DNA of 64,000 nucleotides from Porphyra umbilicalis (lineage: Eukaryota > Rhodophyta > Bangiophyceae > Bangiales > Bangiaceae), in contig KV918829.1 of NCBI GenBank assembly GCA_002049455.2, forward strand, positions 62,001-126,000. The letters are read 5' to 3'. The notes under the pieces were generated by a model. The model was not told the DNA's origin and ran no database searches. It was given only the letters and a program-made list of their open reading frames with translations. This document shows, in pieces, positions 42,772-54,439 of this stretch. The translations under genes were made by a program, and so were the position numbers. Numbering within the stretch: the first letter of the stretch is position 1; every line of letters starts with the position of its first letter.

Positions 42772-42842
42772 CCGTTGGCCCCAGGGCCAACGAGTTGCCA
42801 ACGGAGGCTCCGTTGGCAACTCGTTGGCCCTGGGGCCAACGG
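42772..42842. repeat. 71-bp perfect palindrome
   Basis: Two 35-bp arms that are exact reverse complements, separated by one base (centre at 42807). Each arm starts CCGTTGGCCCCAGGGCCAAC and contains CGAGTTGCCAACGGAG. Within each arm, GTTGGC/GCCAAC words are themselves inverted. Fragments such as CTCCGTTGGCAACG (near 42893) and CGTTGGCCCGAC (near 43000) follow downstream, hinting at a family of related units. Confidence 0.95.
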
Positions 42843-43120
42843 CTCCGACCCCGAATCGGGCGCAAGTACATTCGCGTTTTAACTCGCTTGACCTCCGTTG
42901 GCAACGCCGCGTGCACGTTCGACATTGTTACCCGCCCCGAGAACTGGCCAACGGCGAATTTGAGACACGTTTCTGCAACGTGTGCCCAATATGGCGTTGG
43001 CCCGACATTGGTGGGAATGCTCTAAGAAAGATCAACAGACAGTCGCGGGCACGAGAGGATAGCAGACTAAACTTCTGAGTGTGGTTCGCAGTGCCCTTCT
43101 AAGAGCGTGCGGGATGCCGT

Positions 43121-43236
43121 TCGTCTCCATGACGTGGGCAATGCGAACGTGGCAGAGAATACGGGGAGGCTGGTTCCATCTCGTCTCCATGACGTCGGCA
43201 ATGCAAACGTGTCGGAGAATGCGGGGAGGCTGGCTT
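43121..43236 (+). repeat. Two-unit 60-bp tandem repeat
   Basis: TCGTCTCCATGACG starts at 43121 and 43181; the units share GGCAATGC-AACGTG and GAGAAT-CGGGGAGGCTGG. They differ by a few substitutions. No gene is associated. Confidence 0.8.
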
Positions 43237-44794
43237 TTCTGGGCTTCTTTTCTACCCGTCCGAGCTGCAGAAAAGCTGCTTTTGGCAGCGCGGACTCTTT
43301 GCCTGCCCTTTTGGCCATGTGAGATCGACCGAATCAAGCGCTGAACGATTTGGTAAAGTTTTGACCACAAGTATGACTGCAGTCGATCATGCGCCAGAAA
43401 ACAATTTGTCCAGTACAGTAGTTCTGATCATGATTCAGCAATTCCGTGCTGGCTTCCACATGAAGATGTGCGTGGCGTCGAAGGACGTGCGTTCGTCGTG
43501 AACGAGGTCTTCGCGTGTGTTCATGCGTCCGCCGCCGGAGTGGCTGCCACGGATGCGGCGGTCCAAGTGGAATCCCCGCCGCCACTCCCTTGCGTTGGAC
43601 AAGCCCTCTGTCGGACGTGGCAACTCTGTTGGCGCTCTCTAGCGTCCCCGGCGCAACCGTCACCACTGGCACGCGGCTTACACGCGCGACGATGGGAGGT
43701 AGCGAGGCTGCCCCCGGCGTCCATTGCACATAACACAGTGACATTCTGAAATGAGCATTCCAGCCACATTCGAAGTATCGCAAGCAACCAATCTGATGCC
43801 GACCGCGGAAGCGTTTAATTTCGTGCAACTGCGCTGCCGGAAAAAACAGTTGCGATCGCTCGCCAGGATCCCAGGAGTTGCCCGAATCGTCTCAATCTGA
43901 TGCAAGGGGATCGTGGTGCTCATCACCTGCGCGTGTCGGCACGTGCTCGGGACAAATGCTGGCCTCTGAGCTTCGTTTCTTGTGCGATTGTTGAGTTTGT
44001 TTCGGTGGGCTCCCCTTGTGCCTTGTGGACCAGTCACGAGACATCTGTATTTCATGAAATCTTCAGGAGACTGTGGTCGGCTCGTCCCCCTCAGCGCAAC
44101 AGTTGTTCTCATGCCCTCTCACAGCCTCTCTGCGAGTGTCACTGTGCTGACGGTCTCTGGTGCTTCTGTCCAGGAGTGACAGGAAGAATGGTGTCCCATT
44201 GGCACAGCACGGTGAGCCGTCGACACGGCAGACGCCGTGCACCATCCGCCAATCGAAGGGTCCAGGTATTGCCACTGTGCTCGACAGTCTTTTGCGCTCT
44301 TCTGCACACTCGCAGCATTGTGAGCGATGTGGCCTCTGTGTCCCGCCACGTCGGCGGGTTTTTGGACGAAGTGCCTTCTGAGCACAAAAAGCGCTCTTGT
44401 CCTACGCGTGATCGATTTGAAAGATTGTCTCTCGCTGCCGTGCTTATCTCGTGAGCGCTCCGCAACGCTCAGGATCGGTGATTGCCAACTTCTCGGTGAT
44501 GGGCGGTCGATGCCAGTCTAAAATATTTCATGTATCCTTTCCAAAATATGATTCATGTAACTCTGGCATGTCACTGTGGCTCGGACCGGACTGCGCGGTT
44601 TTTGGGAGAACGGCTGTATATCCACTATGGATATAACCGGGACGGATTTAACCGAATAATGACTGTACTTCTGTCATGGCTGTACACTCTTGTCACCGAT
44701 TTCGCGCGGGCCCTCCTGACAACTGTAAAAGTGGCTAACAGTGTGGCTGGCTCGCTTGCTTGCAATTTCGCAGTTGCGTTCGTGAACCCCCCAA
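43237..44794. other. Intergenic, no gene recognised; one MITE end
   Basis: Mixed-composition DNA. The longest frame (43900-44454, plus) is Cys/Arg/Ser-rich and resembles no family. At 44601-44618, TTTGGGAGAACGGCTG followed by TA matches the right end of the CAGCCGTTCTC MITE family, apparently a truncated copy. A palindromic TATATCCACTATGGATATA lies at 44616-44634. Confidence 0.45.
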
Positions 44795-45265
44795 ATGGAT
44801 GGCTCCGGCGGTGCGGTGGACGTCGACCGCGGCGGCGGCGCCAGGTGCAGCCGATTCGCCGACAAGCGGCGGCTGTTCCGCGAGGGCTACGCCGACGGCG
44901 CCCTCACGCTCTTCACGCGGGTGACCGCCCTCGACTATGTGCGCACGCTCCGGCCCGTGGCCATGATGGCCGAGGCCAACGAGATTGACTGGGTCGTTCC
45001 GGCGGTCGGGGCGGACGCACCCGCCGAGGCGGCTGCGGAGCACACCCCCTGCTCCGCGATGCCCGCGGAAATGAACGAATGCTCCAACCAGAGACGGTGG
45101 AGCCACCGCCACCACCACGCCACTTGGCGGGCCCGTCGGGGGGGGGCCAGCCACGTGGCAGCACGCAACTGGAAACAAAGAGGCGTTTCTGTTCCAGCGA
45201 ACATCAATACTTTTAAAGATTCGGCCCACCTTTTGCGCCGATCAACGTTTGCCATCCGGGGGTAA
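44795..45265 (+). CDS. Hypothetical protein fragment
   Basis: A 156-codon frame from ATG 44795. Its first about 75 residues look protein-like (RRLFREGYADGALTLF, YVRTLRPVAMMAEANEIDWV) with mixed charged and hydrophobic content unlike the surrounding Arg/Ala-rich frames. The rest (after about residue 90) looks like read-through of non-coding DNA. No family is recognised. It could be an exon of a gene with introns, or a gene fragment; a chance frame cannot be excluded. Confidence 0.25.
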   Translation: MDGSGGAVDVDRGGGARCSRFADKRRLFREGYADGALTLFTRVTALDYVRTLRPVAMMAEANEIDWVVPAVGADAPAEAAAEHTPCSAMPAEMNECSNQRRWSHRHHHATWRARRGGASHVAARNWKQRGVSVPANINTFKDSAHLLRRSTFAIRG

Positions 45266-46103
45266 AACACCACGTGTTCCGACAGCAGCATAGAAGCTCC
45301 GATAATAATTCAAAAATATAAGAGAAATACGTAGAATCTGCGTCCTGCCCGCGGATGGAGCGATCCTGTGAGCCAATCATATGTCTGTCCAATCCCAAAA
45401 AAGAGGTCAGCTTTTGCTGGATGCCGAGTCGGGGTTACTGGATCGCCAGTCCAACGAGCTGGATGACCAGGCGCACGGCCTCGCTATTCGGGTCGTGGCA
45501 GCCCACTATCCAGTCATACTTTTACAGTAGGGGTGGCGCAAGGTCGTGCCATGAATTCTTGCCTCCAACGGGATGTCTTCTGACCCTTTTCCTTTTGCTC
45601 TGTTGTTCCACATTGCTGTTTCCTTCTTTCGTTTCTTTCTTTCTTGTGCTTGACTGGGCTTGTCATTTTAGTACGGGGGGTGGGGGGGGGGAGATGAGAA
45701 TGGTGCCTTTCTGTGAGGGGGGCAGGGGGGGATGTGGTGGCCCATAGTCAGTATGTCCGGGCCAGGTGCTTGTTTGTTGGCGTCTGAATGGTGCTGGGTG
45801 ACGGGCTTAGGCCCAGTCTTGACGACGGTGCACGCACGCGCGTGAACCAATGAGAGCGCTGCGTTCCAATCACGGCTGCTTCATTTCTATAAATCTGCCT
45901 CGAACGGCAGTTCCGCTCACGAAGGACTTACGCTCAAAACAGGCTCATTCTGGGACGATTGTAGTCGGGACGTGAGCATGTGCGAGATTTTCTGGAATAT
46001 ATTGCACACGAAGACGCGTGGCGGGGCCATCAGATGATCCAAGGTCGGTTTTTGGACTAGGGTCGACTGTCAGCAAGTAATGCCCACACGTGACCGACCA
46101 CGA
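45266..46103. other. Intergenic; promoter-like elements, no gene
   Basis: No coding region supported. Around 45848-45895 two CCAAT-like words (CCAATGAGAG, CCAATCACGG) precede a TATA-like CTATAAATC near 45888, an arrangement that would fit a plus-strand pol II promoter, but no convincing coding region follows. Confidence 0.3.
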
Positions 46104-46506
46104 TATTGCTGATCCCCGAATTTTGTCCTGGTGGACAGAGACTGACTTGCGGACCGACTCTGTCCACCAATCAGATGCGCCCCTGGGACTGCCTTGGTGC
46201 TCCTGATAGCTTACATGTGCCCATACAGCCTGGAAATAAATATCAGCTCCTCTTTTTTTCTGCACTTCTGGGCAGGAGAGAGTAGAAAATCTCAAGATCT
46301 CGCGTGGGCAGCTGGCTCCGTGCCAAGAAAAGCGGATCCAGCGGCAATAAACAGTGAGTTACGCTAGATACAAGGTCCTGCCACCGAATGCGGGCTTTCT
46401 ATTGGCTTCGATGCCTTCTTACTGTCGTTTCAGACCAATAGAGTGCTTGTATTCACAGTCAGTCTCTGTCTCTGTCCCCCAGGACAAACTTCGGGGATCA
46501 GCAATA
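46104..46506. mobile_element. MITE-like element with TATTGCTGATCCCCGAA ends
   Basis: The left arm at 46104-46147 (TATTGCTGATCCCCGAATTT, then GTCCTGG-GGACAGAGACTGACT) is repeated in inverse at 46457-46506 with a 6-bp insertion. Both sides are flanked by CGA (46101-46103 and 46507-46509), a plausible 3-bp target duplication. Inside the left arm a further 12-bp hairpin pairs 46129-46140 with 46158-46169. The 403-bp body has no coding capacity. Confidence 0.75.
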
Positions 46507-46509
46507 CGA

Positions 46510-49294
46510 GGCACCACACAACGGGGGCAGAGATGGATGATCGTCACTGATTGGGCGCTTGCGGCCACGGCTCTCGCCTGTTTCACAGCAACCGAGATCG
46601 CGTGGCTGGCTTCCATCGATCTCTTTTTCACCCGATTTTCGAACATTTCTGCTGCGCCGTCAAGACCACACCCACCCCAGCACTACGAAAAACAGGACTT
46701 GGATGTCATATTTGGGTCGATCGCGTTCACATGTGCTCACCTTCAAGACAAGGCCTTAGCTCTGTCTTCGCTCTTATAATATGACGGTGCATTTGGGGGT
46801 GGTAAATAGTGGCGGTGGGTGACCGTGGCCGTGGCCGTCTTCTGCCCTCGTGGCCTTTGCATATGGTTTCAATAAATATATCCACGGTACTGAATGTGGT
46901 CACAGAACAGCTGTATTGATATGGATTATGGCGAGGCACCGCGCTGCTGTAGGCTGTCCGTCTGGGCGATTGTGAGCCAATCAAAGTGCCATGGATCCGG
47001 GTTTTACCCGGGTTCCTATCGCGGCTGAATGGGTCTGTGACTGCGCCTGTGATCCGGGTTCTATCCTGCGTTTTTTCCCAAAGGGGGCCGACGGGGGCTC
47101 CGGGCGCGCGGGCGCCGTGCCGCCCCGTCCGATGCGGTGGCGCCGCCGGCGGGCCGCCCCCTGACGGTCCTTTGCCGACGTTCGACCGAGGTGGCCGTCG
47201 TCGGTGCGGGCTTGCGCTGCAGCGGGCGCCGCCTGCGACGTGGCAGCAACGACCGCGTGCGGCGGAGCGACCTAAAGTCTGTCTCACTCTAATCGTCCTC
47301 TGCGAACCGCCCTTTTTTTGGAGAGACCAGAACTCCACCGCTACGACCGCAAATGACGAGCAGTCTTCACACAAGGGATAGAGACCCCCCAAACCTTTTT
47401 ACTGCAAGAAATGGTACGCATTCTTCTGTAGGAAGCCCTTCAACGGCACACCTATGTCGAAAAGATACGGCTCAGACGCATCGTTTTCAGGCCTTCCGGC
47501 ACACTGGGCGAGCCGTACGAGGTCACAGCACCGTTTCTCGCATTTGTCCCATGTTCACATACCTCGTGCATTCAAGTGCACTATTCTGCGCAGCGCTCCA
47601 ATCCCACTGGCCGAAGGTAGACGTCCGTAAAGAGTATGTCGAGAAGAAACGTAAGTGTTCTATTGCAGCGATCCCCTGACATTAAGAGGCTACTTAATAG
47701 TTCGCTGATCCAAAAGTGCGATCTCCTGCGCGACTTTTGACATTCGATCTCACGAGATCCGGCAGTCCATCGAGTCGCGCGCTTCGTCAGTAGCCAATGA
47801 GCGCCTGTGCATGGGCACTCCCAAACAAAATCCAGAAATGCCCTCGAAAGCCTCTCTGAGTGGCTCAAGCGCCATCGCACACCTACCCCCCCACCCTTCC
47901 CCCGCCGTCGCTGTCGTGCCTCCCGCGGTCGCCGTCGTGGGGCAGCGTGTGTGTGCCACTGCACCGGTGGCCGAATGGACTATTCGCTCCAGAAAAGCAA
48001 CGGCGGCGCCGGGGAGCGCTATGTGGGGGGGGGGCGGGGGGGGGGTGAGGGGGAGGTTGGGGGAACAGCTGCTCCGCAACTGCAGTTGCTTTGCGTCGGC
48101 GGTGACGAGCGTCGCGACGGCAGCGACGAGCGCCGCACTGCACTTCAGCGCGGCGGCTGACGCCGCCGGCGACGGGCGTGCTCCAACCGCCGACGTGGTC
48201 GCGTGCGCCGCACCCGCCGTGGCAAGCGGCGTCAGCGCCACGACTGCACCCGCCACTGCCGGCGGCGGCGCTGCGATCGCAAACGTATCCGCCACGGCGC
48301 CTACATCCACCTCCCTGTTGCCGACCCCACAGCCCGCACGGGCCAACCTCGCCGGCCCACCGCCAGAAGGGCCTGAGCGTGGGCGGGTGGGGGGGGGGAG
48401 GGGCAGGGGACGGAGGCGGCACTGCGCTCAGACGGCGCGCGTGCGGGGGCGGTGGCAGCCGGCACCGACAGCCAGGGCAGCATGCCGCCGACGCCGGTGG
48501 TCGTCCAGCCGTGCACATTAGTCGGAGGCCGCTGCCAGGAAGTTGATATGGCTGACGCTTCTCACATACTTGTTCACCGTAAATTCTCTTCCTTTGGTCA
48601 GCTGTCACCGTCCTTGCTCCTTCTCCGTGCGGCATGACGAGATCTCGATCACGAGGCTGAAAACGTAGCCTCCCTGTCCTTGCGTTCCTTCCGATTTGGT
48701 CAGTCATAAATCGGGTGCTGTCGAGAATCGGGCGGATCGGATGCCCCTGATCGATACGAATGCGGAAGTAGGTATCAACGGGTGGGATGTGCTGCGCTTC
48801 GTGCTCCGTTTTTTCTTCTGAGTACCCGAGGGCCAGCCTCTGATACGTCTACGAAGTTTGGGGTCGATTGATGTACATGCGCCCAAACCAGAGCCATTTT
48901 TCCATAGGACTAATTACATGAGATAGACTTTAGGGAGTGGCGAGCTGCCGGAGGCATCGGCGCGCCCATGCCCACAGGCTCGCTAGTCTGGGTCATGCGA
49001 GAGAGCTCCGCTCTGCGCTGGCCCGAGGGCTCCTTCCAGCAGAGGGGGAACCCTCTGTGCCGCCCGGAGGTCTCCTGCCCTTGCCCCGTCCCCCTCGGGG
49101 TGGCGGTTGTAAATTACTCCGCCGCCACCACCCCCATGTGCTTCCAGGCCGCCATCAGACGTGGTGACGGCCACCGACGCGGCAGTGCTGGCGGCAGCCG
49201 TCTTGTCGTTGGCCACTCCGTTAATGTATCGCCGGCTGACGAGGCGGCCGCGGCGCCCGCAAAGCTCACAGTGCTCACATTGTATTCCTAGCGA
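46510..49294. other. Repeat-poor interval with GC-rich islands, no gene recognised
   Basis: Three parts. 46510-46980 is mixed DNA with a TATA-like AATAAATATATCC near 46870. 46980-47290 is a GC-rich island and 47290-47800 mixed DNA. 47820-48540 is a very GC-rich stretch whose plus-strand frame (from 47811) is Ala/Thr/Gly-rich and whose minus-strand frame is Pro/Arg-rich; neither has a domain, and poly-G runs sit at about 48026-48045. 48540-49290 has no recognisable content. I call no gene here. Confidence 0.4.
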
Positions 49295-49425
49295 CAGCCG
49301 TTCTCCCAAAAAGCCCGCACTCCGACTGCTCTGAAAGTGTTCGAAATCGGCCTCTGCGGGCTTGTAGAGGCCGATTTGAAGCGTCTTACAACAGTTGGAG
49401 CGCGGCATATTTGGTAAAACAGCTG
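49295..49425. mobile_element. Hairpin MITE, CAGCCGTTCTC family, copy 2
   Basis: CAGCCGTTCTCCC on the left, a degraded end (AAAACAGCTG) on the right, and the family's central hairpin AAATCGGCCTCTGCGGGCTT-GTAGAGGCCGATTT in the middle. It is diverged from copies 1 and 3 and no longer has TA on the left. Confidence 0.75.
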
Positions 49426-49591
49426 AATCGGCGTATCATGTTATTGTTTTACTGTAAAACGGTAGTCTCAATATTCAGCCTTGCAGAGTACTGCATCCCT
49501 CCTGTCCGTCAATTTGAGGGAGGATCTGTCAGATGACAGCATGCAGAAATACTAGAAAATTGTTGGCTTTAGTTCTTGGTTAAGGAAATTC

Positions 49592-50045
49592 TATTGCTAT
49601 CCTCCAAAAAATGGCGGTTGCAGAGAGAAGGGAGGCAGAGCCGGCTACACAGCATAGAAATGAAGTAGGATTGGCTGTTCGACAAGCCACGATCGTACTA
49701 TTGGCTGAGAGTTGCCACCAGTAAACTTGCAAGCCAATCAACGTGTATTGTAGAGGTCACGCAGATCCATTGCAACCCACAATGAGATTTCCTGAGATTT
49801 TTGGGTCGCTTGCTCGGGCCTGGAGAAGGCATGGAGAGGGTTCTGGTCCAGACCTGTGATTTGTCAAGAGATCAACAAATTTCTTCAGATTTCTTGAGAT
49901 CCTGATGTGCGTTTCCAGCGCGCAGAGCTGCATGAGAAGACTGTGTAAGGAACTCACATGATTCCTTGCCTTTCCATTGGTCCACGTACGCTGTTGAATG
50001 ATTGCAACCACTCTGCAACCGCCATTTTTTTGGAGGTCAGCAATA
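49592..50045. mobile_element. MITE-like element with CCTCCAAAAAATGGCGG arms
   Basis: Left arm 49592-49625 (TATTGCTATCCTCC then AAAAAATGGCGGTTGCAGAG) is inverted at 50011-50045. Its outermost TATTGCT resembles the ends of the element at 46104, so both may belong to one family. About 380 bp of internal sequence is non-coding. No clean target duplication is seen. Confidence 0.72.
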
Positions 50046-50417
50046 CATGGTTCACTATGATAGAGTCCTGGAGCTTTCTTGTTCAATCGAGAATGGCACA
50101 AGATCGGATATGACGCAAGTGGCAACACTTGAAGAAGACAAGTTGGGCTCCTTGGACTTGACGCTCAGTCCACCTTCGACCTGGTGCACTGCCAGAGCGA
50201 CGGCACTGACGAGAGCATGGGTTACAGTACGATGGCTGACAGGGAGGTAGTGGGCGGCGGTACCTTGCAGCGAACCAGTACAGGTTGCCGTTTCAGATAG
50301 TCGTGAAGCTCGCCTTTCGCAAGCCTGCCGTAGTCAGAACCTACGATCGCGGCGGTGCGACGGGCGTACGAATCCCCATGTTCTGCCAGCAAGCAGTAAA
50401 CCGTCAGCAGCTGACAA
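50046..50417. other. Intergenic, nothing recognised
   Basis: A short unique interval between two TIR elements; no gene, RNA or repeat identified. Confidence 0.4.
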
Positions 50418-53400
50418 CCCTACGGGAAATGCCGGATCAAAAAAGCTCCACTTCGAGGAGTTGGGAATTTGCAAAATCCCACTCGGCTGGAAATTGAGGT
50501 TGAGACTGAGGCCGGCTCCTCATTGGCCTCGTGATCAAAAAAGCTCAACGAATGAAACTCTGGAAAGGGCCTGGGAGGCACCCTAACGGATTGTGTGGCT
50601 ACCATTGATTCGATTGAGCGGCTGTCTTTGCTCCAGGCATATAGATCTGGCAAATAGAATGCACGTATGCCATCATCATCCGGGCTGGCGTCTAATTCTG
50701 AACGGTTGTTTGTGGGGTGCCTGCAGCTTTTTCGGCTACTTCGCCGCTGAAGGCCCGACCGCGACGCCTACCTACCTACCCTCTTTACGTCCCTCACACC
50801 CCCACGCTCGCCGCTCCCTCACGCCCCCCCTGCCCCCCCCCCCCCCCCGCCTCCCCCCCCCTCGCCTCTCCCCCCTCTCGCCTCCCCATCCCCTCGCCTC
50901 CCCTCCCCCTCTCCTCCCCCCCCCTCGCCTCCCCCCCCCCCTCGCCTCGGCCCCCCCCCGGGCACGCCGCACACTAGGAGCATGAAAGGAAGCTCTTTTC
51001 AGCGTCGTCCTCCTGCTCTGGGTCCGACAGGCCGGCGTCGTCGGCGTCGTCGTCGGCGGGAGTGTAATGCCTCTCTGGCGCACCCAACTCGGCAACCGTG
51101 CCTCCCCCGTCCCCCCCATCAAGCCCACCGTCCCCGCCCAGAACTCGAACGACCAAGTCGTCCTGCCCACCCCCCCCCCGTCCGCCACGTTCCCCTCCCT
51201 CCCCCCCCCCCTCCCCCCCTGCTGCCGCCCCCACCTCCGCCGCCTTGGTCTGGCGTCGGGCGCCAGCAGTGTATGCTGGCGGTAGTCAGTTGATGATCGT
51301 CGCGTCGCGGCCTCCGGGAAAAACGCTCGCCAGTCCCCAGGTCCCCTGGGCTTGGAGGTCACCGAGCAGAGACGATGCCAGTGGCGGTCACAGATGGTAA
51401 CAGTCGATCGGCGGCAGTCGTCGATGAGATGCGACTGTAGGTGCCGGGCACGACGGCGGCGACGGCTTTGAATGGTATTGCAATGGATCACCTGACGTTT
51501 CTCGAAGGCTACTTTGCCAACTGCACTTCCACAAGGCAACCCTCGTGGGCTACATCGAGTTCGATCTGAAATCTACACTGCTTACAGTTTACAGCTGATA
51601 CTCTGGCCACTCATGGTGAAGTGTGCTGTAATAGAACACCCTTTGATCCGAGTCAGGTCTTCAACTCCATCCGAGGTGATCCCGGTGGCCCGGGGACCAT
51701 GCACACACATATTGCCGGATGTGAGAGCGATTCTCAGCGTGTCGTTATCTCGGCGAGAAATAACGATAGGCTGTCGTCGCTCCTGAGAAGGCCTCTCAGC
51801 CATCCGAGATAACGATAGGACATGCACGTCCCATGGGCAAGCGATGTGACCCATCCAATATCCGCCCCATATTGGGCTCAAAAGTGGCACATCTCTTTTC
51901 ATATTTTCATGAGTCCGCATCCGGTTGTCCCCCCTCTCTTCTGCCAGGAATCGCTAGTGCCGACTCTTTTTCTATTTATTTCCATTCTTTTCAAATGGGT
52001 CATCCCTGTTTCTTGCCTTCTTGATTGCGGAATCCGCCTATTCTGAAGAATGCTGAGCAAAGACCTCAACGTCGACCCACCTTCTCCCCCCCGCGACCGT
52101 CCTGAAGTCCTCAACCAACCAGTCGGTATCCCCTGCCCTGCGATGATGACAATCGCGACGTCACGACTGCTTCTAAAACTACCACTCCCACGCACCATTT
52201 AGCCGCAGCTCATACCCCTCGACCAGCTGTTCCCCTCAGCTCCCCCTGGCTAATATATTCTTTGCTTGAGTACGCCCTGTTTGTTGTTGCTCAGAGACAG
52301 CACTAGCAACAGAAAGTCGTCCCTGCCGAAGGCCAATATTTCTTTTTCACAGAGCAAGATCGCACTCGTTCTTTTTTGCACTGCGATCCCCCCCTTTCTT
52401 CGTCGTTGGCTCTGGTGTTTTCTGGGCCCTTTGTGCTCGGAACCTCGCCTAACGCAGAGAACGGCCGTCGACCGGACGAGACTGGCGTGTCAGCGTCGTT
52501 AGTGTTTCTGGGAAACAAGCTGTACTTGTTAGGGCCATGATCACCCCCATGATCTAGAGGGGCTACTATATAAATTGTGTACTTCATTCTCTTGTCTTCG
52601 TTATCAATGAGGACTGATTGCCGGCACTGCTGGAGTGGGCGCGAGACGCTTCTTCGGGTGTCAATTCTGAAACGCGTCTACGTTGATGCCCCTGTCGCCG
52701 AGAACAACGAGGACGCTGCTATGACAGGACTTTTGAGTCACAAAGCGTAAAAATGCTTCATGTCTTTTTTGCCCTCCGAAGGTCACAGCAGCCAGAACTA
52801 CCGCCACCTCCCCACTACACCCGACCAGGCTGCAGGCCAGACTTCCGTGTGGAGGTACATAAACATCCCCTAGGCCCTCCACAGAGTGTGGACACGCTGT
52901 GGCTCGACGCCGGCGCCCACTCTGTGCTCGAGGTGGCAGTTTGGGCGGCGCGGACGGGCGAGTATAGGCGGCTTTTGGCGCGCCTGCCGCCCCCCCCTTC
53001 CGTGCCATCCGTGGCGCCGACGCTGTGGACGACCGGCACGCCCGCCTCTTCGGCTGCCGACGGCCGCCCGTCGGAGCGGCGGCCGTCAGCGCCGCCGCCA
53101 CCACCGCCGACGCGAAGCACCACCGCCGCGGCGTGCAGCGGAGGCCGGTGGGATGCCGCCAGGGGTCCGCGACACCCCGCGACGGCCGCGGAGGTGGCAG
53201 CGGGGGGCGCCCCCCCGCCAGACGGTGGGGACCGATGCGAGGGCAACGGGCCGGACGGCCCCGGCAGTTGCGCGTCGGCGGGCGGCACGGGCGGCGGCTG
53301 CGCGTCGCGGCAGCGCTCGCCGTGCTTCGGCCGCAGCGCCGCCGCCCTCCGCCGCCGCCACCGCGACGCGGCGGTCGCGCGCTCAAAGCCCCCGCCTCGG

Positions 53401-54207
53401 CCGGCCCCAGCCGCCGCTCGAGTAGCGACGCAGCGTGGTGCGTGGCGACGGCCGCGTCGCTGTCGTCGGCGGAGCGCCCGCGCCGCGACGGCCGTGGCCC
53501 CCACTTGTTGGTGACCCTCTCGGTTGGGGGCAGCGATGATCCGATTCCTGCGAAGCAAACTCCAGTTATTTTAGTTAAAATCTTTTGCAATTGTTCATAG
53601 CCCCCCATGTCAGCGCTTGACGTAACCACATGAAAGAAACACACTAAAATGCTGACACGACTGACAGCGTGGGAAAAGAGCGCATACGATCACCGAGGCT
53701 GCGTGTTAGAGAAGAGGTGACGAAGCCTGTCACTTCGACGATGATGGTACACAGAGAGTTCCAAATTGACGACAGCGCTATGTTCGACAGCCTACGGCTC
53801 ATGCCAGTATCGCGTGCACAAATGAAGCGGTGGACGAAAATTCGAATGGGGGTTGCTGTCCTGCAGCCTGGTACGCGCAGAAAATATGAGCCTGACGCAC
53901 AGGAGCTCGACTTACGATGACTAGAAGGATGTGGTGGAAAAGTAATGCTGAACGATCCAGATGCCCTTGTGGGTCCAATCTTGTTTGCTATCGACGAAAA
54001 GCTCATTGTGACTTTTGAATTGTTTCGCCGGATATACAACATATATTCGCCCTTTCATCGCTCCCTGTTTGGGTGAATTCAAAGGAAAAAAATATGTGTG
54101 TGCATGGTTCTGGGGCCATCCCGGTTGGATCGCCGGAGCAAATGCGCGATATTGATTGGCCCGTTCTTAGGATGTGGAGCTTTTTTGATCCGGCATTTTC
54201 CGTAGGG
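50418..54207. mobile_element. TIR element, CCCTACGGG family, 3.79 kb
   Basis: Termini CCCTACGGGAAATGCCGGAT (left, 50418) and its inverse (right, ending 54207 with one change) extend for about 34 bp through CAAAAAAGCTCCAC. Both sides are flanked by CAA (50415-50417 and 54208-54210), a 3-bp target duplication. The interior holds a C-rich tract (50820-50975), GC-rich islands at 51000-51250 and 52980-53510, and no recognisable transposase. It shares end sequence and target-duplication length with the 59011-60376 element. It may be a non-autonomous element or one with nested insertions. Superfamily is not assigned; 3-bp duplications occur in CACTA and PIF/Harbinger types, but these ends match neither well. 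Confidence 0.68.
50820..50975. repeat. Long C-rich (polypyrimidine) tract
   Basis: About 155 bp almost purely C with scattered T/G, made of CGCCTCCCCCCCC- and CTCGCCTCC-type words. The opposite strand is polypurine with many G runs and could form triplex or G-quadruplex structures; it is also an assembly risk. Apparent Pro-rich and Gly/Arg-rich frames are artefacts of this composition. Confidence 0.85.
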
Positions 54208-54439
54208 CAAGCGCGGGACTCCAAAAGCGAGGTGGTCGGAGCTTCGGTGCAGCGCCGAAGAGCCAGCGCTGATGAGAGAGCGCACAGCAGGCGCGGTGGC
54301 GAGCATGAGCACACCACAGGTGATCATACGGTGTGGGGGTCAGCAGGAAGTTGACACATCTTATTTGGGTTAAGTTCGGATCATATCCTGAAGTAAACTG
54401 TCTCATTGCACCATCTCCAGATTCTACAATAACTTACTA

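Noticed and set aside
52661-53644. 327-codon minus-strand frame and an overlapping plus-strand frame
   Set aside because: Both are Arg/Pro/Gly/Ala-rich with no motifs; inside the CCCTACGGG element's GC-rich island.
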